Virus record (IMG/VR): IMGVR_UViG_3300022150_000094
Location: 1 to 47,916 of that record
From: a virus
Direction: 5' to 3' (one strand)
DNA length: 47,916 nucleotides
Below are positions 24,891-33,323 of this stretch, piece by piece. Position numbers and translations under genes: made by a program. Each line of letters begins with the position of its first letter. Within the stretch, counting starts at the first letter, position 1. A model generated the notes under the pieces. It searched no databases, was not told the origin of the DNA, and saw only the letters and a list, made by a program, of their open reading frames with translations.

Positions 24891-26414
24891 ATGGGCCTGC
24901 TTGATCGTTTCCGTCGGCCCGAAAGGGGTGGCCCGGCAGCCGTGTCGGCGCGCCTTGAAGGGGCCATGTCCAAGCGCCGGCTTCGCGGCTGGAACCCGCC
25001 GCTTGAGAACATCAACTCGCTGGTCGCCTCGGGCGGTCCCCGCCTGCTGGCGCGGTCGCGCGAACTGGTCGTGACCAACGGCTATGCGGCGAATGCCTGC
25101 GAGGCCTTTGCATCCAACATGGTGGGGGATGGCATAAAGCCGTCTTCGTTGATCGCGGATGCGGCGTTGCGCGACAGCGTTCAGCGGCTCTGGCTCGCGT
25201 GGACCGACGAGGCTGACGCCGACGGGTTGACCGATTTCTATGGCCTGCAGGCCATGGTGGCGCGGGAAATGTTCGTGGCAGGCGAATGCTTTGTCCGGCT
25301 GAGGCCGCGCCGCGCCGAGGATGGTCTGCTGGTGCCGATGCAACTGCAGCTCCTGCAGTCAGAAATGCTGCCGTTTGAGAAGACAGGCACGGCTATAAAT
25401 GGCAATCGTATCCGCTGCGGGATTGAGTTTGACCTGATCGGCCGACGCGTTGCGTATCACTTTCGCCGCAGCCATCCGGGCGACAGCACTGACCATCGCG
25501 TTGCGGCACCGGAAACCGTCCGCGTGCCCGCCGCGGATGTGCTGCACATCTACCGTCCCATTGATGCAGGCCAGATCCGGGGCTTGCCGCATGTGGCACC
25601 CGCCATGGTGCGGCTGTTTCTGCTGGACCAGTACGACGACGCTGAACTGGACCGGAAGAAGACGGCGGCGATGTTTGCGGGCTTCATCACCAAGACCGCG
25701 CCGGAAGACCCGATGATGGGGGAGGCCGAGGCCGATCTCGATGGGGCGGCCATGGCCAGCCTTGAGCCCGGCACGATGCAGGTGCTGCTGCCGGGCGAAG
25801 ATGTGAAGTTCTCCAGCCCGGCGGACGTCGGCGGCGGCTATGAGGCGTTTCAATATCGGACGCTCTTGTCGGTCTCGGCCTCACTGGGGCTACCGTACCA
25901 CCTCGTCACCGGGGATGTGCGCCAGGCGAACTATTCCAGCTTGCGGGCCGAGCTCGTGGAGTTCCGCCGCCGCATTGGCCAGCTACAGCACGGGGTGATC
26001 GCACACCAGCTGTGTCGGCCAATCTGGGCGCGCTGGCTTGAGGCCGCGCAATTGGCGGGCCGGTTGGAGTTATCAGACCCGGCGGCTGCACGGATGGTGC
26101 AATGGATCCCGCCACGCTGGGATTGGGTCGATCCGCTCAAAGACATCCAGGCGCAGGTGCTGGCGATGGAAGCGGGCATCACCTCGCGGCGCAAGGTGGT
26201 CGAGGCCACTGGCTACGACGTCGAAGAGGTCGACCGGGAGAATGCAGCGGATGCTGCGCGCGTCGCTGCTCTTGGGCTCATTTACAGAACCAGCCCCGGT
26301 GAAACGCAGGGTGCGCGGGCGACACCCACCGGGCGTCCCAATCCCGGGGATGGGGCCGACGGCGACACGAACGACGACGGGGCCGCCACGCCTGACAATA
26401 CCGAACAGGAGTAA
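24891..26414 (+). CDS. Phage portal protein (lambda gpB family)
   Basis: 507 aa. Signature stretches: LLARSRELVVTNGYAANACE, MVAREMFVAGECFVRLRPR, the YRPIDAGQIRGLPHVAPAM block and the tail-end DYEEV-like YDVEEVDREN. This matches the lambda portal family that forms the dodecameric DNA gateway at one capsid vertex. It ends with a low-complexity Pro/Gly/Asp tail and is followed at once by the maturation protease. Confidence 0.92.
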   Translation: MGLLDRFRRPERGGPAAVSARLEGAMSKRRLRGWNPPLENINSLVASGGPRLLARSRELVVTNGYAANACEAFASNMVGDGIKPSSLIADAALRDSVQRLWLAWTDEADADGLTDFYGLQAMVAREMFVAGECFVRLRPRRAEDGLLVPMQLQLLQSEMLPFEKTGTAINGNRIRCGIEFDLIGRRVAYHFRRSHPGDSTDHRVAAPETVRVPAADVLHIYRPIDAGQIRGLPHVAPAMVRLFLLDQYDDAELDRKKTAAMFAGFITKTAPEDPMMGEAEADLDGAAMASLEPGTMQVLLPGEDVKFSSPADVGGGYEAFQYRTLLSVSASLGLPYHLVTGDVRQANYSSLRAELVEFRRRIGQLQHGVIAHQLCRPIWARWLEAAQLAGRLELSDPAAARMVQWIPPRWDWVDPLKDIQAQVLAMEAGITSRRKVVEATGYDVEEVDRENAADAARVAALGLIYRTSPGETQGARATPTGRPNPGDGADGDTNDDGAATPDNTEQE

Positions 26415-26418
26415 CACC

Positions 26419-27435
26419 ATGACCAGTTGGTACACGATCCGCGCCCGGGCTTCGGGAGCGGAAGTGCTGATCTATGACGAAATCGGAGCTTACGGCGTCA
26501 GCGCCAAGGGGTTTCTGGCCGAACTCGGCGCACTGCCCGATGACGCTGCGATTGATTTGCGGCTCAACAGCCCAGGCGGGTCGGTCTTTGATGCGGTGGC
26601 GATCTACAATGCCCTGAGCCGCCACCCTGGCACGATTACGGTCTGGATCGACGGGATTGCGGCCTCGGCCGCGAGTTATATCGCGATGGCAGGCGATGAG
26701 ATCGTGATGCCAGAAAACGCCTTTCTGATGATCCATGACCCAAGTGGCATCGTCATGGGCACGGCCGCCGATATGCGCGACATGGCCGGGACCCTCGACA
26801 AGATCGCGGCGAGCATGACGCGGGGCTATGCCGCACAATCTGGCAAGCCTGAGAACGAGATCGCTGCACTGCTGGCCGCCGAGACGTGGCTCACAGCGGC
26901 TGAGGCGCTGGAGGCGGGATTGGCCACGCGCGTGTCAGAGCCTGTGCGCATTGCCGCCAGCTTTGACATTGGCCGGTTCCGCAACGCACCGCCTGAACTG
27001 GTAGAGGCCGTGGCGGCAGACAGTGCGGCGTCCGAGGCTGACAACGTTGCAAACGAAAATGACGTGGCGGGGGAGGGGCGCGATGATCCGCCACCGGTAC
27101 CCGACCAACAGACCAAGGGTCCCGCCGGGAACGTTGATCCTCTGGTCGCTATCGACGACCCCGCAACAACTGCACCGGATGCCACGGCCATTCGCGCTGA
27201 GGCCATCGCGCATGCGCGGGCCGTGATCGATCTGTGCCGGCTTGCGGGTCAGCCGCAGATGGCGGGGCGGTTTCTGGAACAGGACAAGGGCCTTGATGAA
27301 ATCCGCAACACCCTTCTGGCGGCAAAGGCCGAGGCGGAACCCGAGATCACCAGCGCCCATGCTCAGCCCGGCCGGGGCAACGCTACGCAAGCCTGGGGCG
27401 ACGTGATCGCCCGCACCTTCAAGCTCAAAGGATAA
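26419..27435 (+). CDS. ClpP-like head maturation protease/scaffold
   Basis: 338 aa from the ATG with AGGAG upstream; the overlapping longer frame beginning at 26038 lies inside the portal gene and is rejected. The N-terminal ClpP/crotonase fold has DLRLNSPGGSVFDA (46-59), GIAASAASYIAMAG (nucleophile Ser83) and FLMIHDPSG (His106). The C-terminal part is acidic and disordered (about 190-290), then helical, as expected of a protease fused to a scaffold. It directs procapsid assembly and is cleaved away. Confidence 0.88.
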   Translation: MTSWYTIRARASGAEVLIYDEIGAYGVSAKGFLAELGALPDDAAIDLRLNSPGGSVFDAVAIYNALSRHPGTITVWIDGIAASAASYIAMAGDEIVMPENAFLMIHDPSGIVMGTAADMRDMAGTLDKIAASMTRGYAAQSGKPENEIAALLAAETWLTAAEALEAGLATRVSEPVRIAASFDIGRFRNAPPELVEAVAADSAASEADNVANENDVAGEGRDDPPPVPDQQTKGPAGNVDPLVAIDDPATTAPDATAIRAEAIAHARAVIDLCRLAGQPQMAGRFLEQDKGLDEIRNTLLAAKAEAEPEITSAHAQPGRGNATQAWGDVIARTFKLKG

Positions 27436-27441
27436 GTCAAA

Positions 27442-27813
27442 ATGACCACGCTATCTGAGTCCAAACACGCGGGCGGCTTTCTCGTCTGGGAAGTGCTGCG
27501 CGACTTCACCCGCGAAACCATCACCCTTGCGTCCGGGGCTGGCAAGCTCGCGCCCGGCACCGTGCTGGGCAAGATCACGACGGGCGGCAAATACACGACG
27601 CTTGCGCCCGGGGCCTCAAACGGCAGCCAGAACGCGGCAGGCATTCTCTGGGGCCCAGTTGATGCCACCGATGCTGATGCGCCGGGCGTTGTGCTCCTGC
27701 GCGGCCCAGCCCTCCTGAACCGCCATGAGATTGTCTTTCCTGAAGGGGCCACCGATCCGCAGATCGCCACGGCGACGGCGGCTCTGGCCGCTCTTGGCAT
27801 CGTGCTGCGCTAA
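27442..27813 (+). CDS. Head decoration protein (gpD-like)
   Basis: 123 aa, beta-rich: WEVLRDFTRETITLASGAGK, VLGKITTGGKYTTLAPGASN and ILWGPVDATDADAPGVVLLR read as the compact fold of lambda gpD-type capsid stabilisers, which trimerise on the outer shell. Located between the protease and capsid genes, the lambda order. Confidence 0.88.
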   Translation: MTTLSESKHAGGFLVWEVLRDFTRETITLASGAGKLAPGTVLGKITTGGKYTTLAPGASNGSQNAAGILWGPVDATDADAPGVVLLRGPALLNRHEIVFPEGATDPQIATATAALAALGIVLR

Positions 27814-27858
27814 GCGAACGCGTCACTCCATCCATCCAAACACTTAAGGAGGCTCGCA

Positions 27859-28872
27859 ATGGCCACCATGGACATCTTTGAAGGCGATGCCTTCTCCATT
27901 ATCGAGCTGACCCGCGCGCTCGAAAACATCCCCTTCAAACCTGCGATCCTGTCAGGCGCGGGGCTTTTTGGCAGCCGCGGCGTGCGCGCACGCACCGTGA
28001 TGATTGAAAGCCGCGATGGCACCTTGTCGCTGATCCCGTTCTCGGAGCGTGGCTCAGCCTATGACCAACAGGTGCCCGAACGCCGGGAGATGCGCGCGTT
28101 TGTCTGCCGCCAGTTCAAGAAACAGGATGTGCTCTGGGCCTCCGAGATCCAGGCGATCCGCGACTTCGGCTCGGAAACCGCCGTCCAGCAGGTCCAGACC
28201 GAGGTGGCCCGCAAGATGGGCCGGCTCCGGAACGACGCCGAGGCCACCTTCGAGTTCCACCTCTTCAACGGCATCCAGGGCGTGGTTAAGGATCCGCGCG
28301 ACGGGGCCACGGTGATCAACTACTTCACTGAGTTCAACATCACGCCAGCAGCCGAGGTCGACTTTGATCTCGACAACGCAACACCGGGCTCTGGCGCATT
28401 GCGCAAACGCTGCCAGGCGATGATCGAAAGCGTAGAGGATACGCTGGGTGGGCTGGCGGCCGGTCAGGTGCAGCTGCGCGCCGAATGTGGCTCGGCGTTC
28501 TTTGCCGATCTGGTGGCCCACAAGGAAGTACGCGAGACCTACCTCAACACGGCCGCTGCTGCGGATTTGCGGGGCAGGGTGGGCGAAGAGGTGAGCTTTG
28601 GCGGTATCACTTTCCGCCGGTATCGCGGGGGTCTTGGCTTTGGCGTCCCCACAGACAAGGCGTATTTCTATCCCGAGGGTGTCGAGGGGTTGTTTGAGAT
28701 CTACTACGCCCCGGCCGACACGTTTGAGACGGTCAATACTGTGGGGCTGCCGCTTTATGCGCGCATGATCCCGGACCGGGACCGCGACGAATGGGTGCGC
28801 CTTGAGATTGAGAGCAACCCGCTGCCGATCTGTACCCGCCCGCAGGTGCTGCGCAGCGCCCGGCGGACCTGA
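27859..28872 (+). CDS. Major capsid protein (lambda gpE family)
   Basis: 337 aa; AAGGAGG precedes the ATG. Blocks typical of the gpE family: DIFEGDAFSIIELTRALENI, GVRARTVMIESRDGTLSLIP, EFHLFNGIQGVVKDPRDG and YPEGVEGLFEIYYAPADTFE. HK97 fold expected. The gene stop and the next start overlap as TGATG. High confidence by motif and position. Confidence 0.93.
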   Translation: MATMDIFEGDAFSIIELTRALENIPFKPAILSGAGLFGSRGVRARTVMIESRDGTLSLIPFSERGSAYDQQVPERREMRAFVCRQFKKQDVLWASEIQAIRDFGSETAVQQVQTEVARKMGRLRNDAEATFEFHLFNGIQGVVKDPRDGATVINYFTEFNITPAAEVDFDLDNATPGSGALRKRCQAMIESVEDTLGGLAAGQVQLRAECGSAFFADLVAHKEVRETYLNTAAAADLRGRVGEEVSFGGITFRRYRGGLGFGVPTDKAYFYPEGVEGLFEIYYAPADTFETVNTVGLPLYARMIPDRDRDEWVRLEIESNPLPICTRPQVLRSARRT

Positions 28873-29183
28873 TGTCTGCCTTTGCTGCCGCCGTCGAGGT
28901 GCTGTTTGCGGATCCCAACATCGGGCGAGAAGCGGTGTATATCGCCGACGGCGGCGCGCCTGTTCTGGTGTGCATCGTCTCAAGGCAGGCCGATGCAATC
29001 AGTGAATTTGGCGATGCACGGCTCTGGTTGGAAACGACCCGGGTTGATCTGCGCGTGGCCGAGGTGCCAACCCCACGCCCTGGTGATCGCATTGAGGTCG
29101 ACGGCGAGGGGTTCCTTGTTCAGGGGGAGCCCGTGCGGGATGCAGAACGGCTGGTCTGGACTGTGGACCTGCGGCCCGCATGA
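28872..29183 (+). CDS. Head-tail joining protein (gpFII/Gifsy-2 type)
   Basis: 103 aa. The body LETTRVDLRVAEVPTPRPGD and RIEVDGEGFLVQGEPVRDAE fits the beta-barrel head-tail joining proteins of lambdoid phages (gpFII-like). It sits directly after the capsid gene and overlaps the next gene as ATGA. It forms the connection surface on which the tail docks. Confidence 0.8.
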   Translation: MSAFAAAVEVLFADPNIGREAVYIADGGAPVLVCIVSRQADAISEFGDARLWLETTRVDLRVAEVPTPRPGDRIEVDGEGFLVQGEPVRDAERLVWTVDLRPA

Positions 29184-29809
29184 AGCTGAAGCTGAACATC
29201 ACCCCAGACATCGTTGCCATGATGGCCGCAGAGGTTGCGGCGGGCGAACACGCCGTGAGCGCTGCCATGCGCGAGGCTGGGACTGAGCTGAAGACCGCTT
29301 GGCGCGGCCAGATCACAGGCGCGGGACTTGGGAGACGGCTTGCGAACTCCATCCGAAGCCAGACTTACCCGAAGGTGGGCGACAGTCTGAATGCCGCAGC
29401 CCTGGTTTGGTCCAAGGCACCTGAGATTATTGGCGCACATGACACCGGTCCGTTGATCCGCTCGAAGAATGGCTTTTGGCTGGCCATCCCGACTGAGGCC
29501 GCCGGGCGCGGGGTGCGAGGTGGGCGCATCACGCCCGGTGAATGGGAGCGGCGGCGCGGTCTGCGCCTACGATTTGTTTATCGACGGACGGGTCCAAGTC
29601 TTCTGGTGGCCGAGGGGCGGCTGAACACAAAGGGTCAGGCCGTGGTGTCGCGATCAAAGACCGGGCGCGGCAAGGTTACCGCTCCGATCTTTTTGCTGGT
29701 ACCGCAGGTGAGACTGCCGAAGCGGCTGGACCTGGCGCGGGATGCAGGCCGGGCGGTGGACAGCGTGCCGGGTCTGATCGTGGCGAAATGGGTGGAGGGG
29801 AGGCTGTGA
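29180..29809 (+). CDS. DUF6441 family tail-completion-type protein
   Basis: 209 aa. The N-terminal coiled region (EVAAGEHAVSAAMREAGTEL) and the central GPLIRSKNGFWLAIPTEAAG block match the DUF6441 family found at this place in rhodobacterial siphophages. Position after the joining protein and before the tail terminator suggests a gpZ/gp10-like tail-completion role; the biochemistry is unknown. It is the last head gene before the first cargo insertion. Confidence 0.8.
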   Translation: MKLKLNITPDIVAMMAAEVAAGEHAVSAAMREAGTELKTAWRGQITGAGLGRRLANSIRSQTYPKVGDSLNAAALVWSKAPEIIGAHDTGPLIRSKNGFWLAIPTEAAGRGVRGGRITPGEWERRRGLRLRFVYRRTGPSLLVAEGRLNTKGQAVVSRSKTGRGKVTAPIFLLVPQVRLPKRLDLARDAGRAVDSVPGLIVAKWVEGRL

Positions 29810-29869
29810 TCAATGTTGCCGCTTATCGGCGTTCGAAGATATTGCCATAAAAGAGGCGAACTGCTTGCT

Positions 29870-29941
29870 GCGGACATTCGTCGACGGCGCAGCGAACGGT
29901 GGCAGTGAGCCCAACATGGGCATTCGTCGTGGTGCAGCGAA
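29870..29941. repeat. Two tandem copies of a roseobacter-type palindromic repeat
   Basis: Two diverged units, GCGGACATTCGTC...GCAGCGAA (29870-29896) and GGGCATTCGTC...GCAGCGAA (29918-29941), share the frame CATTCGT-N(7-8)-GCAGCGAA. They precede the alpha/beta hydrolase gene by about 70 bp. Related copies are at 30838-30860 and 39108-39133, so the family borders two separate insertions. The TTCG...CGAA symmetry suggests a stem-loop. Confidence 0.6.
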
Positions 29942-30007
29942 TGGCGGCTTCGTTGAGTTTGCCCTTTGTGTTAGGAGCTTGTTGAACGTTAAGGGGTCTT
30001 TGATCGC

Positions 30008-30790
30008 ATGCTGCATCATCGGATAATTGGAACTGGCACGCCCATTGTCTTGCTGCACGGGGGCACGCTTGATCATCGCCATACGATGGATGTTATGGAG
30101 CCCGGCTTTCGCGGCACTGGTGCGTGGCAACGCATTTATGTCGATATGCCGGGGCATGGACTCAGCCCCGCACGCGATGACATCAATTCGCAAGATGATT
30201 TGCTGAACGCGGTGCTCGACTTCGTTGATGCAAAACTTCCAAACGAGCGGTTCGCACTCGTTGGCTTTTCGCGAGGTAGCTACATTGCCCGAGGGCTCGT
30301 GCACATTTTGCCGGAACGCATTTCCGGGGTCGCCCTGATTGTTCCCGGCGGAAATCCATCCTCTGATCCCAACAGGCTTCCCGATCCACAAGTCATCGTA
30401 GAAGACGCTTCAATCCTGCCGGAATTGTCCGAAGCGGAAATCTGGGCGCATGAGAACATGTCAGTGGTCCAGCGTTGGGATATTGTGGAAAAGAGACGAC
30501 AGATCATCGCTCCCGCCCGTGCCATGTTCGATGCGGAACAGGATGCCCGTCTCATGAATGCTTTTGATTTCAGCTTTGCGAAAGAGGAAGAGACAACGAC
30601 TGTCGATGTTCCAAGCTTGATCGTCGTCGGCCGACAAGACAGCATTAGTGGTTATCTCGATGGGGTCGATCTTATGCACAGGTTTTCGCGGGCGACGCTG
30701 GCTGTGTTGGATACCGCTGGCCATGCTCTGGCCTGGGAGCGTCCCGAAGTGTTTCACGCCTTGATGCGTGACTGGCTAGACCGGCTGTAA
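30008..30790 (+). CDS. Alpha/beta hydrolase
   Basis: 260 aa. The oxyanion motif PIVLLHGGT is at 14-22. The nucleophile elbow VGFSRGS has its Ser at about 95, the acid is in VVGRQDSISG (Asp about 215) and the His is in TAGHALAWERPE (about 239). A complete serine-hydrolase triad, substrate unknown. It interrupts the head/tail operon between DUF6441 and the tail terminator, with repeats on both sides (29870-29941 and 30838-30860) and codon use less GC-biased than the flanking virion genes. This points to a host gene picked up as cargo and probably expressed from its own promoter. Confidence 0.88.
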   Translation: MLHHRIIGTGTPIVLLHGGTLDHRHTMDVMEPGFRGTGAWQRIYVDMPGHGLSPARDDINSQDDLLNAVLDFVDAKLPNERFALVGFSRGSYIARGLVHILPERISGVALIVPGGNPSSDPNRLPDPQVIVEDASILPELSEAEIWAHENMSVVQRWDIVEKRRQIIAPARAMFDAEQDARLMNAFDFSFAKEEETTTVDVPSLIVVGRQDSISGYLDGVDLMHRFSRATLAVLDTAGHALAWERPEVFHALMRDWLDRL

Positions 30791-30837
30791 ACCGAAAGCG
30801 GACGTTTATGGTATGTCGTCCTTGTCCGCACCTGTAA

Positions 30838-30860
30838 CGTTCGTGCAGACTGCAGCGAAC
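30838..30860. repeat. Palindromic repeat on the right border of the hydrolase insertion
   Basis: CGTTCGTGCAGACTGCAGCGAAC-type unit, an inverted repeat with TTCG/CGAA arms around GCAG-CTGC. It matches the frame of the units at 29870-29941 and 39108-39133. Just before it, AGCGGAC (30797) and GTCCGC (about 30824) form a wider imperfect stem. Confidence 0.55.
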
Positions 30861-30962
30861 AGCCGGTACGGTGCCGCACCGTTGAAATCTACAAGGGTGT
30901 ATCAGGTTGGCATTGAAGCCAGAACCAAGTCCCTAGCCTCACCGGATCACCGGAAAAGTTGA

Positions 30963-31385
30963 ATGCCCACCTCCCGCGAAACCATCCTCGCCGCGCTGCA
31001 CGCCCTGCTGCAGGCACTGTCCGCCACAGCCTTGCGCGGAGACGTTCTGCCGGAGCGCGTGCCGACCGATGGCCTGCTGATCCTGCGCGATGGAGAGCCA
31101 GGGGAGCCCGAGGTCACGCTCTCGCCGCTGCGCTACCACTATCAGCACCGCGCCGAGATCGAGGCGGTCGTGCAGGGGACGAACGACCGTGACGCTGCGT
31201 TCGACACGCTGACCGCCAGCGTCGGTGCGGCGATTGCTGCTGACCGCACGCTCGGCGGCCTTTGCGACTGGATCGAGGCGGAAGCGCCACGCCCGGTCGA
31301 TCTGCCGGTCGAAGGCGCTGCGGCGCTCAAGGCTGCGGTGATCCCGGTAGTGCTGCACTACACCACGGCCGATCCATTGGCCTGA
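30963..31385 (+). CDS. Tail terminator-like protein
   Basis: 140 aa. The HALLQALSATALRGDVLPER start, the VTLSPLRYHYQHRAEIEAVV block and the final AVIPVVLHYTTADP match the short proteins at this locus in rhodobacterial phages, sometimes mislabelled acyl-CoA transferase. Position just before the tail tube gene fits the gpU/tail-terminator role of capping the tube. Its stop abuts the convergent bactofilin stop with no gap. Confidence 0.78.
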   Translation: MPTSRETILAALHALLQALSATALRGDVLPERVPTDGLLILRDGEPGEPEVTLSPLRYHYQHRAEIEAVVQGTNDRDAAFDTLTASVGAAIAADRTLGGLCDWIEAEAPRPVDLPVEGAAALKAAVIPVVLHYTTADPLA

Positions 31386-31742
31386 TCAATCGGCGTCGGG
31401 TCCTTGGTAGGCTTGCGACTTGAACTGCCCTTGCGCGCCGCTCTCGATGCTCAGGCTTTCGTAAGTGATTTCACCGGTCACTTGTGCACTTGTGTGAAGC
31501 TTTACAGTGCCACCGATGACCTGGCCGTTGACGCGCCCCTTGATGGTGATGCTGGCGGCGCGGAGTTCGCCTTCAACCTCGCCTGCGTCCTCGACGACGA
31601 TCGTGGACGCCTGCACGCGCCCCTTGACGTAGCCGGGCAATTCAACGGCACCAGGAAAATACAACTCTCCTGTGATGCGAGACCCTGGACCAAGATGAGA
31701 GCGGTCATCGGAGCCCGCGGCGGGGTGCTTTTGATCCGTCAT
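31386..31742 (-). CDS. Bactofilin (polymer-forming cytoskeletal protein)
   Basis: 118 aa. A short N-terminal tail precedes a repetitive beta-helix core: SRITGELYFPGAVELPGYVK, GRVQASTIVVEDAGEVEGEL, IKGRVNGQVIGGTVKLHTSA. Each ~17-residue turn places Gly/Val residues regularly, the DUF583/bactofilin pattern. Bactofilins form filaments that position envelope machines in bacteria and are not phage structural proteins. It is on the minus strand between two tail genes and next to an IS200-type element, so it is probable cargo. AAGG lies about 9 nt before the start. Confidence 0.87.
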   Translation of the reverse strand: MTDQKHPAAGSDDRSHLGPGSRITGELYFPGAVELPGYVKGRVQASTIVVEDAGEVEGELRAASITIKGRVNGQVIGGTVKLHTSAQVTGEITYESLSIESGAQGQFKSQAYQGPDAD

Positions 31743-31826
31743 TCAAGTCTGCCTTTTTGAGTTTCCATGTCTTGGTCCCAACCCTCCGACTTTCAGTCGG
31801 ACCTGCTTTAGCGCGAAGAATCGCGT

Positions 31827-31896
31827 ATAGTCTTATCCTCCCAAATATGAACCGCCCGGCGAGGGCATAGGTTCATATTTGGGAGGATAAGACTAT
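31827..31896 (+). promoter_or_regulatory. Long 5' hairpin hiding the transposase ribosome site
   Basis: A perfect 27-bp inverted repeat (31827-31853 against 31870-31896, 16-nt loop) covers GGGAGGA and the first two bases of the transposase ATG. In RNA it would bury the ribosome site and start codon. IS200 is known to restrain TnpA translation with a 5' stem of this kind. It would also block read-through transcription from the tail operon. Confidence 0.8.
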
Positions 31897-32311
31897 GCAG
31901 TATGACACCGGCAAGCACTGCGTCTACTATCATCGGTATCACCTAGTCTGGTCTACGAAATACCGCTTCAAGGTGCTGCATGGCGATGTCCGGCTGCGCG
32001 TGCGCGACATCATCCGACAAGTTTGCAACGAGCGCGGCGTCGATATCGTCCGAGGTGTCCTATCCGCCGACCATGTCCATATGTTCGTGTCGGTGCCGCC
32101 CAAACTTGCGGTGAGCGATCTGATACGACTGATGAAGGGGCGCTCGTCGCACAAGGTGCAGCGCGAGTTCCCACACTTGAAGAAGCGATACTGGGGTCGG
32201 AGGTTTTGGGGGCGAGGGTATTTTTCGACCACAAACGGTGCCATTACAGACGACATCGTACTTCAGTACTTGGAACAGCACATCGAACATCCTACCGACG
32301 CCAGTCGGTAG
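31895..32311 (+). CDS. tnpA: IS200/IS605 family Y1 transposase TnpA
   Basis: 138 aa. The HUH motif VHMFVSVPP (with HVHM at about 65-68) follows LVWSTKYRFK (18-27). The basic IRLMKGRSSHKVQREFPHL and WGRRFWGRGYFSTTNGA blocks follow, with the catalytic Tyr expected in VLQYLEQH near residue 128. Length and order match IS200 TnpA. The TAG stop is formed inside the right-end hairpin. Cuts and joins single-stranded DNA at replication forks. Translation is probably low because of the 5' hairpin. Confidence 0.93.
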   Translation: MQYDTGKHCVYYHRYHLVWSTKYRFKVLHGDVRLRVRDIIRQVCNERGVDIVRGVLSADHVHMFVSVPPKLAVSDLIRLMKGRSSHKVQREFPHLKKRYWGRRFWGRGYFSTTNGAITDDIVLQYLEQHIEHPTDASR

Positions 32312-32369
32312 TGGTTGAGTTTCGGTCCCTCCCAGGACACGTAGGCCAACATATACAGGAGAACCCACC

Positions 32370-33323
32370 ATGGCACGAGCCCAAGGGGCGCGGGCGCAGA
32401 TGGCGCTTGCGTTCGAGACAACCTATGGAACGCCGCCCGCGAGCGGGTTTACCAAGATGCCCTTTGCCAGCACCTCGCTCGGCGCAGAGCAACCGCTGCT
32501 GAACTCGGAGCTTCTGGGCTACGGTCGCGATCCGCTCGCACCGATCAAAGATGCGGTGACGGCTGACGGCGATGTGGTGGTGCCGCTGGACGCCGAGGCC
32601 TTTGGCTTCTGGCTCAAGGCGGCGTTCGGCGCGCCTGCCACCACCGGCACCGGTCCCTGGACCCATGAGTTTCAGTCGGGCGCTTGGACCCTGCCGAGCC
32701 TGTCGATTGAGACTGGTATGCCCGAGGTGCCGCGTTTTGCGATGTATTCCGGCTGCGTGCTCGACCAGATCAGCTGGCAGATGCAGCGCTCGGGCTTACT
32801 GACCGCAACGGCGCGGCTGGTGGCACAAGGCGAGACGGTCGCCACGACCACCAGCGCGTTCGGTGATCCAGCCTCGCCGCCCTCCGAGCTGGCGTTGCAG
32901 CGCTTTGGCCATTTCAACGGGGCGATCACCCGCAACGGCACCGCGCTCGGCAATGTGGTCTCGGTTGATATCAGCTATTCCAACACTCTCGACCGGATCG
33001 AGACCATCCGCTCTGACGGACGTATCGACGGGGCCGACCCGTCCATCGCAGCATTGACGGGCTCCATTGAGGTGCGCTTTGCAGACCAGAGCCTGGTGAC
33101 ACAAGCGATCAACGGCGATCCTTGCGCGCTTGAGTTTGCCTATGTGTTGCCCTCAGGCCAGAGTTTCACCTTCGCCGTTCATGCCGTCTATCTGCCGCGC
33201 CCCCGGATCGAGATTTCTGGACCGCAGGGCGTGCAGGCGAGTTTCGACTGGCAAGCCGCGCGCGACAGCGTGGTCGGCCGGATGTGCACCGCAACCCTCG
33301 TGAACTCTGTGGAGACCTATTGA
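32370..33323 (+). CDS. Major tail tube protein
   Basis: 317 aa; ACAGGAGA precedes the ATG. Blocks such as FETTYGTPPASGFTKMPFAS, VPLDAEAFGFWLKAAFGAP, LDQISWQMQRSGLLTATARL and SVDISYSNTLDRIETIRSDG are those of the large rhodobacterial-type phage tail tube proteins. Expected to stack as hexameric rings on the tape measure. The stop overlaps the chaperone start (TGATG). Confidence 0.9.
   Translation: MARAQGARAQMALAFETTYGTPPASGFTKMPFASTSLGAEQPLLNSELLGYGRDPLAPIKDAVTADGDVVVPLDAEAFGFWLKAAFGAPATTGTGPWTHEFQSGAWTLPSLSIETGMPEVPRFAMYSGCVLDQISWQMQRSGLLTATARLVAQGETVATTTSAFGDPASPPSELALQRFGHFNGAITRNGTALGNVVSVDISYSNTLDRIETIRSDGRIDGADPSIAALTGSIEVRFADQSLVTQAINGDPCALEFAYVLPSGQSFTFAVHAVYLPRPRIEISGPQGVQASFDWQAARDSVVGRMCTATLVNSVETY

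Larger units (their letters stand above)
31785..32312 (+). mobile_element. IS200/IS605-type insertion element
   Basis: A Y1 transposase gene is bordered by two small hairpins that share their stem core: TCCGAC TTTCA GTCGGA (31785-31801) and CTACCGAC GCCA GTCGGTAG (32292-32311). Subterminal hairpins rather than inverted terminal repeats are the hallmark of IS200/IS605 ends, recognised as single-stranded DNA. Exact cleavage sites lie a few to tens of bases outside the hairpins and cannot be fixed from one copy. No TnpB partner is present, so it is of the minimal IS200 type. Confidence 0.8.
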
